Shown piece by piece: positions 6,828 through 15,645 of a stretch of 18,990 nt of DNA. Where the stretch lies: assembly GCA_947505055.1 (NCBI GenBank), contig CANNLO010000060.1:1-18990 (forward strand), read 5' to 3'. Source of the stretch: Methylococcaceae bacterium (GTDB lineage Bacteria > Pseudomonadota > Gammaproteobacteria > Methylococcales > Methylomonadaceae). A program made the position numbers and the translations under genes. Every line of letters begins with the position of its first letter. Position 1 is the stretch's first letter. The notes under the pieces are model-generated. The model was not told the origin of the DNA and did not search any database. It was given only the letters and a program-made list of their open reading frames with translations.

Positions 6828-7481
6828 ATGATAAAACCCCAAGAAACACCTTATAAAGAAGCGCTTGAACATTTCATGCGATTTTGTCACATCAAAAAAT
6901 ATCCGGCTAAAACAATCATTGTTCGCCCGGGTGAAAGCGGCGACCGCTTGTATTTTATTCTGGATGGCTCTGTTAGTGTCTGCGTCGAAGATGCCGAAGG
7001 TGATCATGAACTGATACTTGCTTACTTAAATAAAAACGAATTTATTGGTGAAGTTGGCGTTTTTCAAACCATTGAAACAAGAAAAGTAATTGTCAGAACA
7101 CGCACTGAATGCCATTTAGCCGAAATCAGCTACGACCGATTTCACCAAATTTTAAGAAAAGATTTGATGGAACATGCGCATGATATTTTATACATGCTAG
7201 GCGAGCAATTATCGGCAAGACTATTAAGCACTAGCCGTAATTTATGTAATCTGGCCTTTATGGATGTGGAAGGACGTGTTGCGCGAACATTGCTCGACTT
7301 GTGTAAAAGTCCTGATGCAATGACCCACCCGGACGGGATGCAACTGCATCTATCCAGGCAAGAAATTGGCCGCATGGTCAGTTGTTCAAGAGAAATGGCT
7401 GGCCGTGTTTTAAAAGAACTCGAAAATAAAAAATTAATCTCAGCGCATGGAAAAACGATTGTCGTTTTTGGTACACGCTGA
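6828..7481 (+). CDS. crp: Crp/Vfr-type cyclic-nucleotide-responsive transcription regulator
   Basis: This is a 217-residue Crp-family protein. The N-terminal cyclic-nucleotide domain has RPGESGDRLYFILDGSVSV and FIGEVGVFQ with Glu75 (E. coli Glu72); Arg85 matches Arg82. The next residue is Lys86 where E. coli CRP has Ser83, a cAMP-phosphate contact. The dimer helix keeps STS (135-136 match Thr127-Ser128) and NLAFMDVEGRVARTLLDL. The C-terminal helix-turn-helix, SRQEIGRMVSCSREMAGRVL, keeps the Arg-Glu...Arg DNA-contact set, and the end ISAHGKTIVVFGTR is typical. About five extra residues lie between the cAMP domain and the dimer helix (RKDLMEHAHD against QVNPD). AAGGA stands 8 nt before the ATG. 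Divergent from yhfA as in E. coli. It probably controls a global regulon; cAMP as ligand is likely but not certain. Confidence 0.88.
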   Translation: MIKPQETPYKEALEHFMRFCHIKKYPAKTIIVRPGESGDRLYFILDGSVSVCVEDAEGDHELILAYLNKNEFIGEVGVFQTIETRKVIVRTRTECHLAEISYDRFHQILRKDLMEHAHDILYMLGEQLSARLLSTSRNLCNLAFMDVEGRVARTLLDLCKSPDAMTHPDGMQLHLSRQEIGRMVSCSREMAGRVLKELENKKLISAHGKTIVVFGTR

Positions 7482-7512
7482 TATTTATTCAATAACTCAA
7501 CAATACATTACA

Positions 7513-7574
7513 TTCACCACGAAGACAGGAAGAAAACACATGTAAAATCTGCTCACTTCGTGTTGTCGCGGTAA
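7513..7574. repeat. Degenerate inverted repeat of the CACCACGAAG/CTTCGTG type
   Basis: TTCACCACGAAGACAGGAAG at 7513-7532 is roughly mirrored by ACTTCGTGTTGTCGCGGTAA at 7555-7574, with several mismatches and a one-base gap. It lies between the convergent crp-like and typA genes. It resembles the accessory interspersed repeats seen in many bacterial intergenic regions. It has no T-run and is not a convincing terminator. Confidence 0.45.
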
Positions 7575-7614
7575 ATAATAAATCACGGTATCTTGATATT
7601 TTTCGGAGATCGCT

Positions 7615-9426
7615 TTAGTTTTTTGACGCTCTTTTGCGCTCGTTTTCAGTTAAAAATTTCTTGCGTAAACGAATTGATTTTGGTGTAACTTCTACCAATT
7701 CATCTTCGGCAATAAATTCTAGTGCTTGTTCCAGCGTCATTTTTTGAATTCTCGCTAATACCAAACTTTCATCCGTACCCGACGCACGAACGTTAGTCAG
7801 TGGTTTAGGTTTGCAAGGATTAACTGTTAAGTCATTGGTACGCGAATGCAGGCCCACTAGCATGCCCTCATAAACCTCATCGCCATTCACCAATAACAAC
7901 TCGCCGCGTTCTTGCAACGGATGTAGCGAGTAAGTAACCGCTTTACCTGCAACCATGGAAATCAACACACCGCGTGATCGATTACCAAACTCACCGGCTT
8001 TAACCGGACCGTAATGATCGAACACATGATATAAAAGACCGGAACCTGAAGTAGCTGTCATAAACTCGGTTTGAAAACCAATCAGACCACGCGACGGCAT
8101 CATGTATTCCAGACGAATACGGCCTTTGCCGTCAGGAACCATATTGGTCAAATCGCCTTTACGCTCGCCGAGCTTTTCCATGATCGAACCCTGATGGATT
8201 TCTTCAACTTCGATGGTGACCAATTCAAACGGTTCACACTTTTTACCATCGATTTCCTTCATGATAACTTCAGGGCGCGACACACCCATTTCGAAGCCTT
8301 CGCGGCGCATGTTTTCGATCAAGACCGACAAATGCAGTTCACCACGACCTGATACTTTAAACTTATCTGGGTCGCCAGTATCTTCAACTTTTAACGCGAC
8401 GTTATGTTGCAATTCTTTGTCTAATCTATCGCGAATTTGACGTGTAGTGACAAATTTGCCTTCTTTCCCTGCAAACGGTGAGTTATTAACCTGAAAGGTC
8501 ATCGTCACAGTTGGTTCATCAACCGATAACGGCGTCATCGCTTCTACACAATCCGGATGGCAAACGGTGTCGGATATTTCCAGTTTTTCAATGCCGGCAA
8601 AGGCAATAATGTCACCGGCGCGCGCTTCTTGAACTTCAACACGATCCAGACCATGAAAACCGTAAACCTGCAACATACGACCTTTACGCTCCACGCCTTC
8701 GCGATTAACGATAACAAGCGGCATATTTGGCTTAATGGTGCCACGTTGAATACGACCAATACCAATAACGCCGGTATAGGTGTTGTAATCAAGGCTGGAC
8801 ACCTGCATTTGAAAAGGTCCATCAATATCAACAGAGGGAGGCTTAACCTTGGAAACAATAGTTTCAAATAATGGGGTCATGTCACCGCCGGTGACCGTGT
8901 GCTCTAATCCGGCATAGCCATTGATGGCTGAGGCAAATACAATAGGAAAATCCAGTTGCTCATCGGTAGCACCTAAACGATCAAATAAATCGAAGGTTTG
9001 ATCAACAACCCAATCAGGGCGTGCGCCTGGACGATCTATTTTATTAATAACCACAATCGGCTTCAAACCTAATGCAAATGCTTTTTGGGTTACAAAACGG
9101 GTTTGGGGCATAGGACCGTCTACGGCATCGACCAGTAATAATACTGAATCAACCATCGATAATACCCGTTCTACTTCGCCGCCAAAGTCGGCATGGCCCG
9201 GGGTGTCAACGATATTGATATGATAGCCGTTCCAATCCAGCGCCGTATTTTTGGCCAGAATGGTGATTCCGCGTTCTTTTTCAATATCGTTGGAGTCCAT
9301 CATGCGCTCAGTCACTTTAGTGTGAGCGGCAAACGTCCCAGACTGTTGCAATAATTTATCAACCAAGGTCGTCTTACCATGGTCAACGTGGGCAATAATT
9401 GCAATATTTCTTAATTTTTCGATCAC
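7615..9426 (-). CDS. typA: Ribosome-associated GTPase TypA/BipA
   Basis: A full-length 603-residue translational GTPase, the usual length for TypA/BipA. The G motifs are visible in order: AHVDHGKTT (12-20), ERGITI (51-56), [12 protein letters not shown] (74-85), NKID (128-131) and a SAINGYAG loop. These are followed by the EF-G-like domain II, domains III and V ([35 protein letters not shown]) and the BipA-specific C-terminal domain ending in [12 protein letters not shown]. The start is a GTG at 9426. BipA binds the 70S ribosome and acts in 50S subunit assembly, especially at low temperature. It stands as a single gene on the minus strand, convergent with crp. No clear intrinsic terminator follows it. 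Confidence 0.96.
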   Translation of the reverse strand: MIEKLRNIAIIAHVDHGKTTLVDKLLQQSGTFAAHTKVTERMMDSNDIEKERGITILAKNTALDWNGYHINIVDTPGHADFGGEVERVLSMVDSVLLLVDAVDGPMPQTRFVTQKAFALGLKPIVVINKIDRPGARPDWVVDQTFDLFDRLGATDEQLDFPIVFASAINGYAGLEHTVTGGDMTPLFETIVSKVKPPSVDIDGPFQMQVSSLDYNTYTGVIGIGRIQRGTIKPNMPLVIVNREGVERKGRMLQVYGFHGLDRVEVQEARAGDIIAFAGIEKLEISDTVCHPDCVEAMTPLSVDEPTVTMTFQVNNSPFAGKEGKFVTTRQIRDRLDKELQHNVALKVEDTGDPDKFKVSGRGELHLSVLIENMRREGFEMGVSRPEVIMKEIDGKKCEPFELVTIEVEEIHQGSIMEKLGERKGDLTNMVPDGKGRIRLEYMMPSRGLIGFQTEFMTATSGSGLLYHVFDHYGPVKAGEFGNRSRGVLISMVAGKAVTYSLHPLQERGELLLVNGDEVYEGMLVGLHSRTNDLTVNPCKPKPLTNVRASGTDESLVLARIQKMTLEQALEFIAEDELVEVTPKSIRLRKKFLTENERKRASKN

Positions 9427-9648
9427 TTTTATGTACTCTGAAAGGTTTGATAAATAAATGTAGAATGTGTTATTCGCATTCTTTTAAGTTAAGTAGCATG
9501 GTAGCCAGTGCGTTTGGGTTGCCAAAAGATGCACCCTATGCGGCATCATTGATAAGTAGTTACTCTGATTTTTTTATAATTCAGGCAATAAATTGTCCAA
9601 CCGTTTTATTGTTGGATACATCCGGCCCGAGTCAATGTGGAGATATAT

Positions 9649-10041
9649 TTAACTTTGCTCCCAAGGCAAACCCTGAAAACGCCAGCCACCGAGATTACCA
9701 CGATGTTTGTTCTGATCGAGTGCACCTTCAAAACCGTCAACAATATTGATTAACAGCTGATAACCGGTTTCTTCCAGTGCTTTTGCGGCATCCAAAGACC
9801 GCTGCCCACTTCGGCACAACAATAAAATGGGTGCGTTAAGGTCATTTACGGTTTTTTTAACTTCGGCAATAAAATGTGAATTAACCTGCCAGTCAGGCGC
9901 CTCTTTCCAGGGAATAGATATTGCACCTGGCGGGTGACCAACAAAGGCATGTTCAACTTTGGTTCTTACATCCACCAATACAGCATCAGAATTATTTTGT
10001 AATAAATCCCACGCTTGTCGTGGATCCAGATTTTCTATCAT
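9649..10041 (-). CDS. Single-domain rhodanese-like protein
   Basis: A 130-residue protein made of one rhodanese domain. It has the start LDPRQAWDLLQ, the VLVDVRTKVEHAFVGHPPGAISIPW segment (CH2A-like motif), the active-site loop LLLCRSGQRS with Cys76, and the closing VDGFEGALD and GGWRFQGLPW. Cys76 would carry a persulfide; the loop is the six-residue type of sulfurtransferases, not the longer phosphatase type. No signal peptide or membrane segment is seen, so it is cytoplasmic. AGAGA lies about 8 nt before the ATG, and a good promoter lies about 113 bp upstream. The sulfur acceptor is unknown. Confidence 0.9.
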   Translation of the reverse strand: MIENLDPRQAWDLLQNNSDAVLVDVRTKVEHAFVGHPPGAISIPWKEAPDWQVNSHFIAEVKKTVNDLNAPILLLCRSGQRSLDAAKALEETGYQLLINIVDGFEGALDQNKHRGNLGGWRFQGLPWEQS

Positions 10042-10349
10042 CGTGCTAATCTCTTTGTACGTTTTTGGCCGACAACGGAAATTACAGACCCTGCCTGTTT
10101 TTTCTTACCTAAAAGTCAGATAAAACAGTAGTCCATCGGGTTTAACTACGCCTATTATCGCATCCATTAAGCCACGGTCAAGGAATCGACGCATCCCGTG
10201 TAATCAAAATGATATTCTGATTATCTCTAATTGGCGGTTATTATTGGCGGGCATTGCTATTAAGCCTTTCCCGGCGCGTATCAACCGTTAAATCGCCCAG
10301 CAATACAAGCCAAATATTCGGGCAGCGACCGCCCATAACTGCTATTAAA
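10042..10349. other. Intergenic gap between lysR and the rhodanese gene
   Basis: This 308-nt gap holds the promoter of the rhodanese gene (10154-10181) and a roughly 105-nt leader. The part next to the lysR stop has a short GGGC...GCCC hairpin (near 10320) without a T-run, and a short repeat of TTGGCGG around 10230-10250. No convincing coding sequence or RNA gene was recognised; a 30-codon minus-strand frame near 10241-10330 has no family features. Confidence 0.5.
10154..10181 (-). promoter_or_regulatory. Sigma-70-like promoter for the rhodanese gene
   Basis: On the minus strand TTGACC (10181-10176) and GATAAT (10159-10154) are separated by 16 bp, with TGC directly before the -10, an extended -10 form. 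Each hexamer matches the consensus at 5 of 6 bases. It points to the rhodanese gene, and would give it a transcript independent of lysR. Confidence 0.6.
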
Positions 10350-11258
10350 TTAATCCGTATCTGGAAGACTGACTCGATGCTCCAGCCATACCTGTAAAAA
10401 ATCCATAAAACTTCTAACTTTGGCGGATAAATATTTTCGGTGAGGATAGACAGCATGAACATCCAAAGGTGGCGAAGTGTAATTTTCCAGCACCACTTTT
10501 AGCTTACCTTTTTCAATATCTCTGCCGACGATATACGTAGGCAACATCACCAGACCCAAACCACCAATAGCGGCAATACGGATTGGGTCAGCCACATTGG
10601 CTTGCATACGCCCTGAAACAGTTATTCCGGTATATCCGGCCTCATCCTTAAACAGCCATTTATTTCTTGGTGCAATTGCCCAATTCACCAGGCAACTGTG
10701 ATTTTCCAAATCTTCCGGTGTCAGTGGTATGCCATATCGCTTAAAATACTCGGGAGAACCACAAACAACCAGCGATGAACTGGCTAATTTACGTGCAAAC
10801 ATACTGGTATCATCCAAAGCACCCAGGGATATTGCCAGATCAATACCTTCATCTATCAAATCGCCGGGACTGCTTTGTAAAATCATTTCGATAGTCAAAT
10901 CAGGATGAATTTTTAAAAATTCGGAAACGGCCCTAGAGATATGAGTGGCTCCAATGACTGGTGGCGCGCTGATTCGTAAAACCCCTCGAGGCTCAGTTTG
11001 CAAATGCGTAACCGCGGCCTCCATTTCTTCAACTTCAAGCAAGACTTGCTGACAACGTTCAAGATAAGATGCGCCAACGTCGGTCATGCTTAAGCTGCGC
11101 GTGGTCCGATTAAATAAACGCGTTCCCAGCACACTTTCAAGATTCATGATATGTTTGGTTGCCATCGCCCTGGAAATATCCAGATCGCGCGCGCCTCCCG
11201 CAAAGCTTCCAGCTTTTGCGACGCGGACAAAAACATTCATACTGGTCAATTTATCCAT
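10350..11258 (-). CDS. LysR-family transcriptional regulator
   Basis: A 302-residue LysR regulator, normal for the family. The N-terminal winged helix-turn-helix reads FVRVAKAGSFAGGARDLDIS, then NLESVLGTRLFNRTTRSLSMT, and TEPRGVLRISAP starts the effector-binding domain. VSEFLKIHPDLTIEM, IDEGIDLAI and GGLGLVMLPTYIV are typical of the CrgA/DsdC-like subgroup that often has unknown aromatic or stress-related ligands. CGGAG lies about 6 nt before the ATG. LysR proteins usually control themselves and a divergent target, but there is no divergent gene: it follows the wbpM-like gene on the same strand, after a decayed copy of its own start region. Its target cannot be told from the context. Confidence 0.92.
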   Translation of the reverse strand: MDKLTSMNVFVRVAKAGSFAGGARDLDISRAMATKHIMNLESVLGTRLFNRTTRSLSMTDVGASYLERCQQVLLEVEEMEAAVTHLQTEPRGVLRISAPPVIGATHISRAVSEFLKIHPDLTIEMILQSSPGDLIDEGIDLAISLGALDDTSMFARKLASSSLVVCGSPEYFKRYGIPLTPEDLENHSCLVNWAIAPRNKWLFKDEAGYTGITVSGRMQANVADPIRIAAIGGLGLVMLPTYIVGRDIEKGKLKVVLENYTSPPLDVHAVYPHRKYLSAKVRSFMDFLQVWLEHRVSLPDTD

Positions 11259-11282
11259 TTATACTCCGCTTAACTACCATCA

Positions 11283-11404
11283 TTTCAAATGTATAATACG
11301 CTTAGTTGCCTTGTCCCTGAATATATCCGGATCACGAGCGCTACCCACTAAATTTCCTGCCTTTCCATCGCAAATAAAAGCGTTCACACTGGTGTGTTAT
11401 CCAT
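11283..11404 (-). pseudogene. Decayed tandem copy of the lysR 5' end
   Basis: Starting at an ATGGATAA on the minus strand, 122 nt align along the first 41 codons of the intact lysR gene 146 bp downstream, with one deleted base after codon 3. Read in the corrected frame it gives TSVNAFICDGKAGNLVGSAR and so on, with 19 of 37 residues identical to the intact protein, then stops at TGA. The similarity continues upstream into the ribosome-binding region (AAGCGG....TAAATGGATAA), which in this copy is the 3' end of the wbpM-like gene. It has a frameshift and lacks the rest of the protein, so it cannot be functional. Confidence 0.8.
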
Positions 11405-13349
11405 TTACAAGCCGCTTTTCTTCTTTCCACAATAGGTCTTCAATTTTACACTGAGGTACAAAACCTGATACAGCCTCAGTCAAAATTTGCCTAATTATCT
11501 CAAATTCATCATTTTTTGTTGCCAGTTCCAGTCTCGCCAGCATTTTATTTAATTCCAGCCAGGGAATAACATGCTCTTCTGCGCGCATAATTCGTAGGTG
11601 CTCGGTTTTTGACACATTATCGCCAATCAACAGTTCTTCATACAGTTTTTCTCCAGGCCTTAAGCCGGTAAAACTAATTTCAATATCGCCAGCAGGATGA
11701 TCTTTATCCTTAATTTCAAGACCGCTCAAATGAATCATTCTTTTAGCCAAATCGACAATTCGAACCGGCTCCCCCATATCCAGCACAAATACGTCGCCAC
11801 CTTTTCCCATGGCCCCAGCTTGAATGACTAGCTGTGAAGCCTCAGGTATGGTCATAAAATAGCGAATGATTCTTTCATCGGTGACCGTGATCGGACCGCC
11901 CCTGGCAATCTGCTCTTTGAATAACGGCACGACCGATCCTGAAGAACCCAACACATTGCCGAACCGTACCATAGTAAACCGGGTTGGGGAATTATTATTC
12001 GCACTCAACGCTTGCAAAATCAGTTCAGCAAAGCGTTTGGTTGCACCCATGGTATTGGTAGGACGAACCGCTTTATCGGTTGAAATAAGTACAAAAGTTT
12101 CAACGCCTGAGTTTATGGCTGCCTGTGTGGTTCTTAGTGTTCCGAAAATATTGTTCCAAACGGCCTCCCCGGGATTTCTCTCAACCATAGGTACATGCTT
12201 ATAAGCCGCCGCATGATAGATTGTTTGCACCCTGAAAGTTGTGCACACTTTTTCAATGCGCATCGCATCAGTCACCGAACCCAAGACAGGAACAAGTTTT
12301 AATTGATTGCCGTCAGGTGATTTTTCCAATAAATGTTGTAATTCTTTTTCTATGGCGTATAGCAAAAATTCGCTAATTTCAAAAAGAATCAATGCTTTTG
12401 GTTGCAGACGGATAATTTGCCTGCAGAGTTCAGAACCAATAGAGCCTCCGGCTCCAGTTACCAGTACCACTTTGCCGCTAACATTAGCCATTAACAAAGA
12501 TTGATTTGGTGCCACGGCATCGCGACCCAATAAATCCGAAATTTCAACTTCCTGTAACGTATCAACGGTAACTTTACCTTGAGCTATATCTGACAAACCT
12601 GGCATAGACATCACATGGATGGCAAAGGGCTCCAGTGCATGGATAATTTCACTTTTACGTGAACGATTAGCCGAGGGCATGGCAAGCAAAACATCTGAAA
12701 CCTGATATCTTGCTATTAAATATCTTAAAGAGTCGAGTGGATAAATTCGTAAACCATTTACTTTTTGTTTATGCAACCTCTCGTCATCATCGATAAAAGC
12801 AACTGGCTTAAACTCACGACCATAACCTAGAGCTGACGCCAGTTGCACACCAGCGCTACCCGCACCATAAATCACTACATTTTTTTTGCTGTTAGTTTTT
12901 ACCCCACGTCCGCCGCCGAGATTTAAATAAATCTCACCCAACCACCAACGTGCAAAAAAACGACTGCCACCCACTAACACCATCATATTGAGCCAATTCA
13001 GAGGCAATACGGTTCGGGGGATGCCTTTGATACCAGATTCATATAATACAAACGCAAAAACCAGCGCATACAAAGTTGTCGCCTGAATTATCGTCCATAA
13101 TGCCCTAACTTCGATGTATCGGGTAATAGCACGATACAAACCCAATTTGATAAAAATGGGTACTGCGATTAAAGGCGCGGCAGCAAATAAAATCCATTCA
13201 TCGTTTTTGAGAACATAAAGCTCACCCCAGCGCAAAGACAGTGCAGCCCAAAGCGCCAGCATCGCAAAGAAAATATCAGCACTGATAAGAATAAAAGCTT
13301 TGATTTTTCGTGAAAGCCGGATAAACCAGGTTCGCGTGTTTGATCTCAT
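11397..13349 (-). CDS. wbpM: FlaA1/WbpM/CapD-type nucleotide-sugar 4,6-dehydratase, membrane-bound
   Basis: A 650-residue protein of the long WbpM type. The N-terminus has four hydrophobic helices, followed by a CoA-binding-like Rossmann domain (NVVIYGAGSAGVQLASAL) and the catalytic SDR domain with TGAGGSIG at 298-305. The usual Tyr-x-x-x-Lys is Met434-x-x-x-Lys438 within STDKAVRPTNTMGATKRF, as in WbpM and FlaA1. It ends with TGLRPGEKLYEELL. WbpM converts UDP-GlcNAc to the 4-keto-6-deoxy sugar, the first step towards QuiNAc or FucNAc. The ATG at 13349 has AAAGGA 7 nt upstream; a TTG 10 codons earlier is less likely. The last codons overlap the ATGGATAA of the decayed lysR copy. It follows the transferase gene, as in Pseudomonas O-antigen loci. 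Confidence 0.92.
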   Translation of the reverse strand: MRSNTRTWFIRLSRKIKAFILISADIFFAMLALWAALSLRWGELYVLKNDEWILFAAAPLIAVPIFIKLGLYRAITRYIEVRALWTIIQATTLYALVFAFVLYESGIKGIPRTVLPLNWLNMMVLVGGSRFFARWWLGEIYLNLGGGRGVKTNSKKNVVIYGAGSAGVQLASALGYGREFKPVAFIDDDERLHKQKVNGLRIYPLDSLRYLIARYQVSDVLLAMPSANRSRKSEIIHALEPFAIHVMSMPGLSDIAQGKVTVDTLQEVEISDLLGRDAVAPNQSLLMANVSGKVVLVTGAGGSIGSELCRQIIRLQPKALILFEISEFLLYAIEKELQHLLEKSPDGNQLKLVPVLGSVTDAMRIEKVCTTFRVQTIYHAAAYKHVPMVERNPGEAVWNNIFGTLRTTQAAINSGVETFVLISTDKAVRPTNTMGATKRFAELILQALSANNNSPTRFTMVRFGNVLGSSGSVVPLFKEQIARGGPITVTDERIIRYFMTIPEASQLVIQAGAMGKGGDVFVLDMGEPVRIVDLAKRMIHLSGLEIKDKDHPAGDIEISFTGLRPGEKLYEELLIGDNVSKTEHLRIMRAEEHVIPWLELNKMLARLELATKNDEFEIIRQILTEAVSGFVPQCKIEDLLWKEEKRLVNG

Positions 13350-13370
13350 GAAGCATTCCTTTAGTTTTAC

Positions 13371-13408
13371 AGGGTGCAAAGCTGCTTAAGCACCTTGATG
13401 CTGCACCC
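13371..13408 (-). promoter_or_regulatory. Structured leader just upstream of the wbpM-like start
   Basis: GGGTGCA (13372-13378) pairs with TGCACCC (13402-13408), enclosing the 10-bp palindrome TGCTTAAGCA (13383-13392). In the minus-strand transcript this would be a nested hairpin ending about 22 nt before the ATG. Further upstream, ACCCAAC and GTTGGGT (13521-13468) could close a larger loop that ends in TTTTATTCTT. The 225-nt gap before this gene is unusual inside an operon; attenuation or an internal promoter is possible. Confidence 0.45.
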
Positions 13409-13574
13409 ATTTCTTTGCGGGTATGGATTTTAATGACGGGCTATACAATTCGAGAATTAAGAATAAAACCCAACGACAGTCAAAATAATAAACATCATAC
13501 AACAAGAGGCTTAAGTTGGGTGGCGACTTTATTGTTACTTATTTTGAATTTAATTTTTTCAGGTCGGAATATTG

Positions 13575-14594
13575 TCAATCCATCTGGGCTTTACGATTGC
13601 CGGCTTTATAATAAAACGCTAGGCATAATAACGGTAAGTACGCGACAGTAAGTCCCAGGCCACCGTTCAATTTTTCAAGAGCAACTAAACAGGCAATTGG
13701 CAATAACCAAAAAATATTAATCGCGCCTATTGCCACGGTAACGGATCGATGAGAGCCAATGGCGCGCGAGGCATATTGATAGGCGTGACTCCGATGTGCC
13801 TCATAAAATTTTTCACCAAACAATACTCGCCGGCATAAAGTCACTGTTGCATCGACGATAAAGACGCCCAACAACAACAGCCACACCCAAAATAGCTGTG
13901 GATGAAGCTCCGTCGCTTGCACGGAAAGCAGCGCCAACATTAGCCCTAAAAATCCGCTACCCGCATCACCCATGAAGATTCTGGCAGGAGGAAAATTCCA
14001 GGCAAAAAATCCGCTAACGGCTGTCGCTAAAAGAGCCGGCAGCATCCAAGTATTTGAATCCGGTGCAACCAGCCAACTTAGCAATGCACCACTACTACAA
14101 ACTGTTATCGCTTCAAGGCCGGCAAGACCATCTATGCCATCCATGAAATTATAGAGATTAAGCAACCAGACAAAATAAATCGCAGCGCATAAATAACCCA
14201 GCCATTCCGGCAAAAGACCCAAACCCGTCAGCGGAGGAAATCCACCTAACCAATAAAGCCCCCAAGTTGCAGCGCCGAAATGTACCAATAAACGCCAGCG
14301 AGCCGGAATATGACCATGATCATCCAGGAAACCCGTCACCGCAACGACAAACCCTGCGCCTCCCAATGCGATGCAGACTGAGGTAGAGACCCAGTCGAGA
14401 TAATTTAAACCAGGAAGAACTGCCAAAAATGAAACCACAATTGCCACTCCGCCGCCACGAGGTGTGGGCTTGGAATGTGAGCTACGGTCATTTGGAACAT
14501 CAATCAAATTCTTTGCCAGGGCATACCGGCGTAACAAACCGGTGAGCGCCCAAGATCCGACACTTGTTAACAAAAGTAACCACCAAAAAGTCAT
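13575..14594 (-). CDS. wbpL: Polyprenyl-phosphate glycosyl-1-phosphate transferase, WbpL/WecA family
   Basis: A 339-residue multi-pass membrane enzyme of the MraY/WecA family. The family motifs are visible: PNDRSSHSKPTPRGGG near the start, FLDDHGH with Asp91-Asp92, NLYNFMDGIDGLAG (146-159), FMGDAGSGFLG with Asp210, and the sugar-recognition loop HRSHAYQ (267-273). It transfers a sugar-1-phosphate from a UDP-sugar to undecaprenyl phosphate and so starts O-antigen or capsule repeat units. The 'HRSHAYQ' loop and the flanking genes point to WbpL, which uses a deoxy-aminosugar such as FucNAc or QuiNAc. AGAGG stands 5 nt before the ATG. The substrate is inferred from the neighbours. Confidence 0.92.
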   Translation of the reverse strand: MTFWWLLLLTSVGSWALTGLLRRYALAKNLIDVPNDRSSHSKPTPRGGGVAIVVSFLAVLPGLNYLDWVSTSVCIALGGAGFVVAVTGFLDDHGHIPARWRLLVHFGAATWGLYWLGGFPPLTGLGLLPEWLGYLCAAIYFVWLLNLYNFMDGIDGLAGLEAITVCSSGALLSWLVAPDSNTWMLPALLATAVSGFFAWNFPPARIFMGDAGSGFLGLMLALLSVQATELHPQLFWVWLLLLGVFIVDATVTLCRRVLFGEKFYEAHRSHAYQYASRAIGSHRSVTVAIGAINIFWLLPIACLVALEKLNGGLGLTVAYLPLLCLAFYYKAGNRKAQMD

Positions 14595-14667
14595 TTATAC
14601 CTCTTTAAACGATGGGTAAGTCGATGACTGTGTGAAAAATAACCATTATTACACCACACGCCAGAAC

Positions 14668-15645
14668 CTAAGAGTTCTGTAAAAAGTTTAATGCGGTTTT
14701 CCTCAGCGCCTCATCAACTGGCAGTGGCGGATCCCAGGCCAGCAATCCTTGTGTTTTGCTGATGTCGACATGGAGCGAATCGCATAAGCGTTGCGCAACA
14801 TCACCTTTACCCAGTAACTTAGCGACTAACTTTAAAACGCCGACTGGCAACGGAAGTAGTTTAGCCGGTTTATCCAGCGCCTTACCCAAATGCTTTAATA
14901 GTTCAGTTGTAGACAGATCTTCACCATCGCTAGCCAAAAAGGTTTGGTTGGCAGCTGCCGGATGAGCTATACAGATCATGATTAAGTTGACCAGATTATC
15001 CAGAGCAATAAAACTGCGTTTGTTGTAAATCGCGCCCAAAGGTAATGGAATTCCCATTTCCAGCCAACGTAACATGGTCTGAAAATTACCCTTAACACCG
15101 GGACCGTAAATCAAAGTCGGGCGAAGTATGACTACTTCCATTCCGGTTTCAATGGCTAGTTGGCGCAAGCCAACTTCAGCTTCGTGTTTTGAGATGCCAT
15201 AAGGGTCTAGCGGTGCAGGTTCATCTTCAGCAGTATAAGGTTTTCCAAGTCGGGTACCCTCTCCATTTACTTTAATTGAACTGATAAAAATAAAGCGCTG
15301 CACGTTTGCTTTGGCTGCTTGTCGGGCCAGGTTAAGAGTGCCGTCAACATTGACAATGCGCGATGCCTTCAAAGGATCTTCGCTATTATCCTTCATTACA
15401 TGCACGCGTGCGGCAAGGTGAATAACGGCTTTAGTATGGAGCAAGGCATCCGTCCAGTCTGTCTCACCGTTAATTTCACCGACTGAAACATTCTGGGCAT
15501 TTGACACTTGAGTTGTTGCAGATCGCAACGCTGCACGAACAGATTGACCTGATCTTAGCAACTCAGCACAAAGTGCTGTGCCGACAAAACCGTTAGCTCC
15601 GCTGACAAGCACTGATTTTTTATCTTGGCTAATAGGATTGTACAA
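14668..15645 (-). CDS. NAD-dependent epimerase/reductase for nucleotide sugars (WbpV/WbpK-like)
   Basis: A 325-residue extended SDR. It has the Rossmann motif VSGANGFVGTALC (Gly16, Gly19, Gly22), VIHLAARVHV, FISSIKVNGEGT with the catalytic Ser region, and Tyr149-x-x-x-Lys153 in DPYGISKHEAE. The ILRPTLIYGPGVKGNF segment and the RSFIALDNLVNLI segment are typical of the WbpK/WbpV group that reduces the 4-keto sugar made by WbpM to UDP-FucNAc or UDP-QuiNAc. The only usable start in frame is a TTG at 15645, since a stop stands a few codons upstream; no ATG is available near the Rossmann motif. It is the first gene of the wbpV/K-L-M-like trio. Which epimer it makes cannot be told by eye. Confidence 0.87.
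   Translation of the reverse strand: MYNPISQDKKSVLVSGANGFVGTALCAELLRSGQSVRAALRSATTQVSNAQNVSVGEINGETDWTDALLHTKAVIHLAARVHVMKDNSEDPLKASRIVNVDGTLNLARQAAKANVQRFIFISSIKVNGEGTRLGKPYTAEDEPAPLDPYGISKHEAEVGLRQLAIETGMEVVILRPTLIYGPGVKGNFQTMLRWLEMGIPLPLGAIYNKRSFIALDNLVNLIMICIAHPAAANQTFLASDGEDLSTTELLKHLGKALDKPAKLLPLPVGVLKLVAKLLGKGDVAQRLCDSLHVDISKTQGLLAWDPPLPVDEALRKTALNFLQNS

Noticed and set aside
9399..9749. Plus-strand frame covering the gap between typA and the rhodanese gene
   Set aside because: It overlaps both genes in antisense, has no ribosome-binding site or recognisable domain. The 222-nt gap itself shows only a weak TCCAAC/GTTGGA hairpin near 9597-9616.
10241..10462. Small minus-strand frame overlapping the end of lysR
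   Set aside because: Most of it lies within lysR in another frame and the part beyond shows no recognisable family.
11086..11454. 122-codon plus-strand frame with an internal repeat
   Set aside because: The internal repeat is the antisense of the lysR start and its decayed copy; it is explained by that duplication and is not a gene.
13415..13651. 78-codon plus-strand frame in the gap before the wbpM-like gene
   Set aside because: It overlaps the 3' end of the transferase gene, has no ribosome-binding site and no similarity I recognise.
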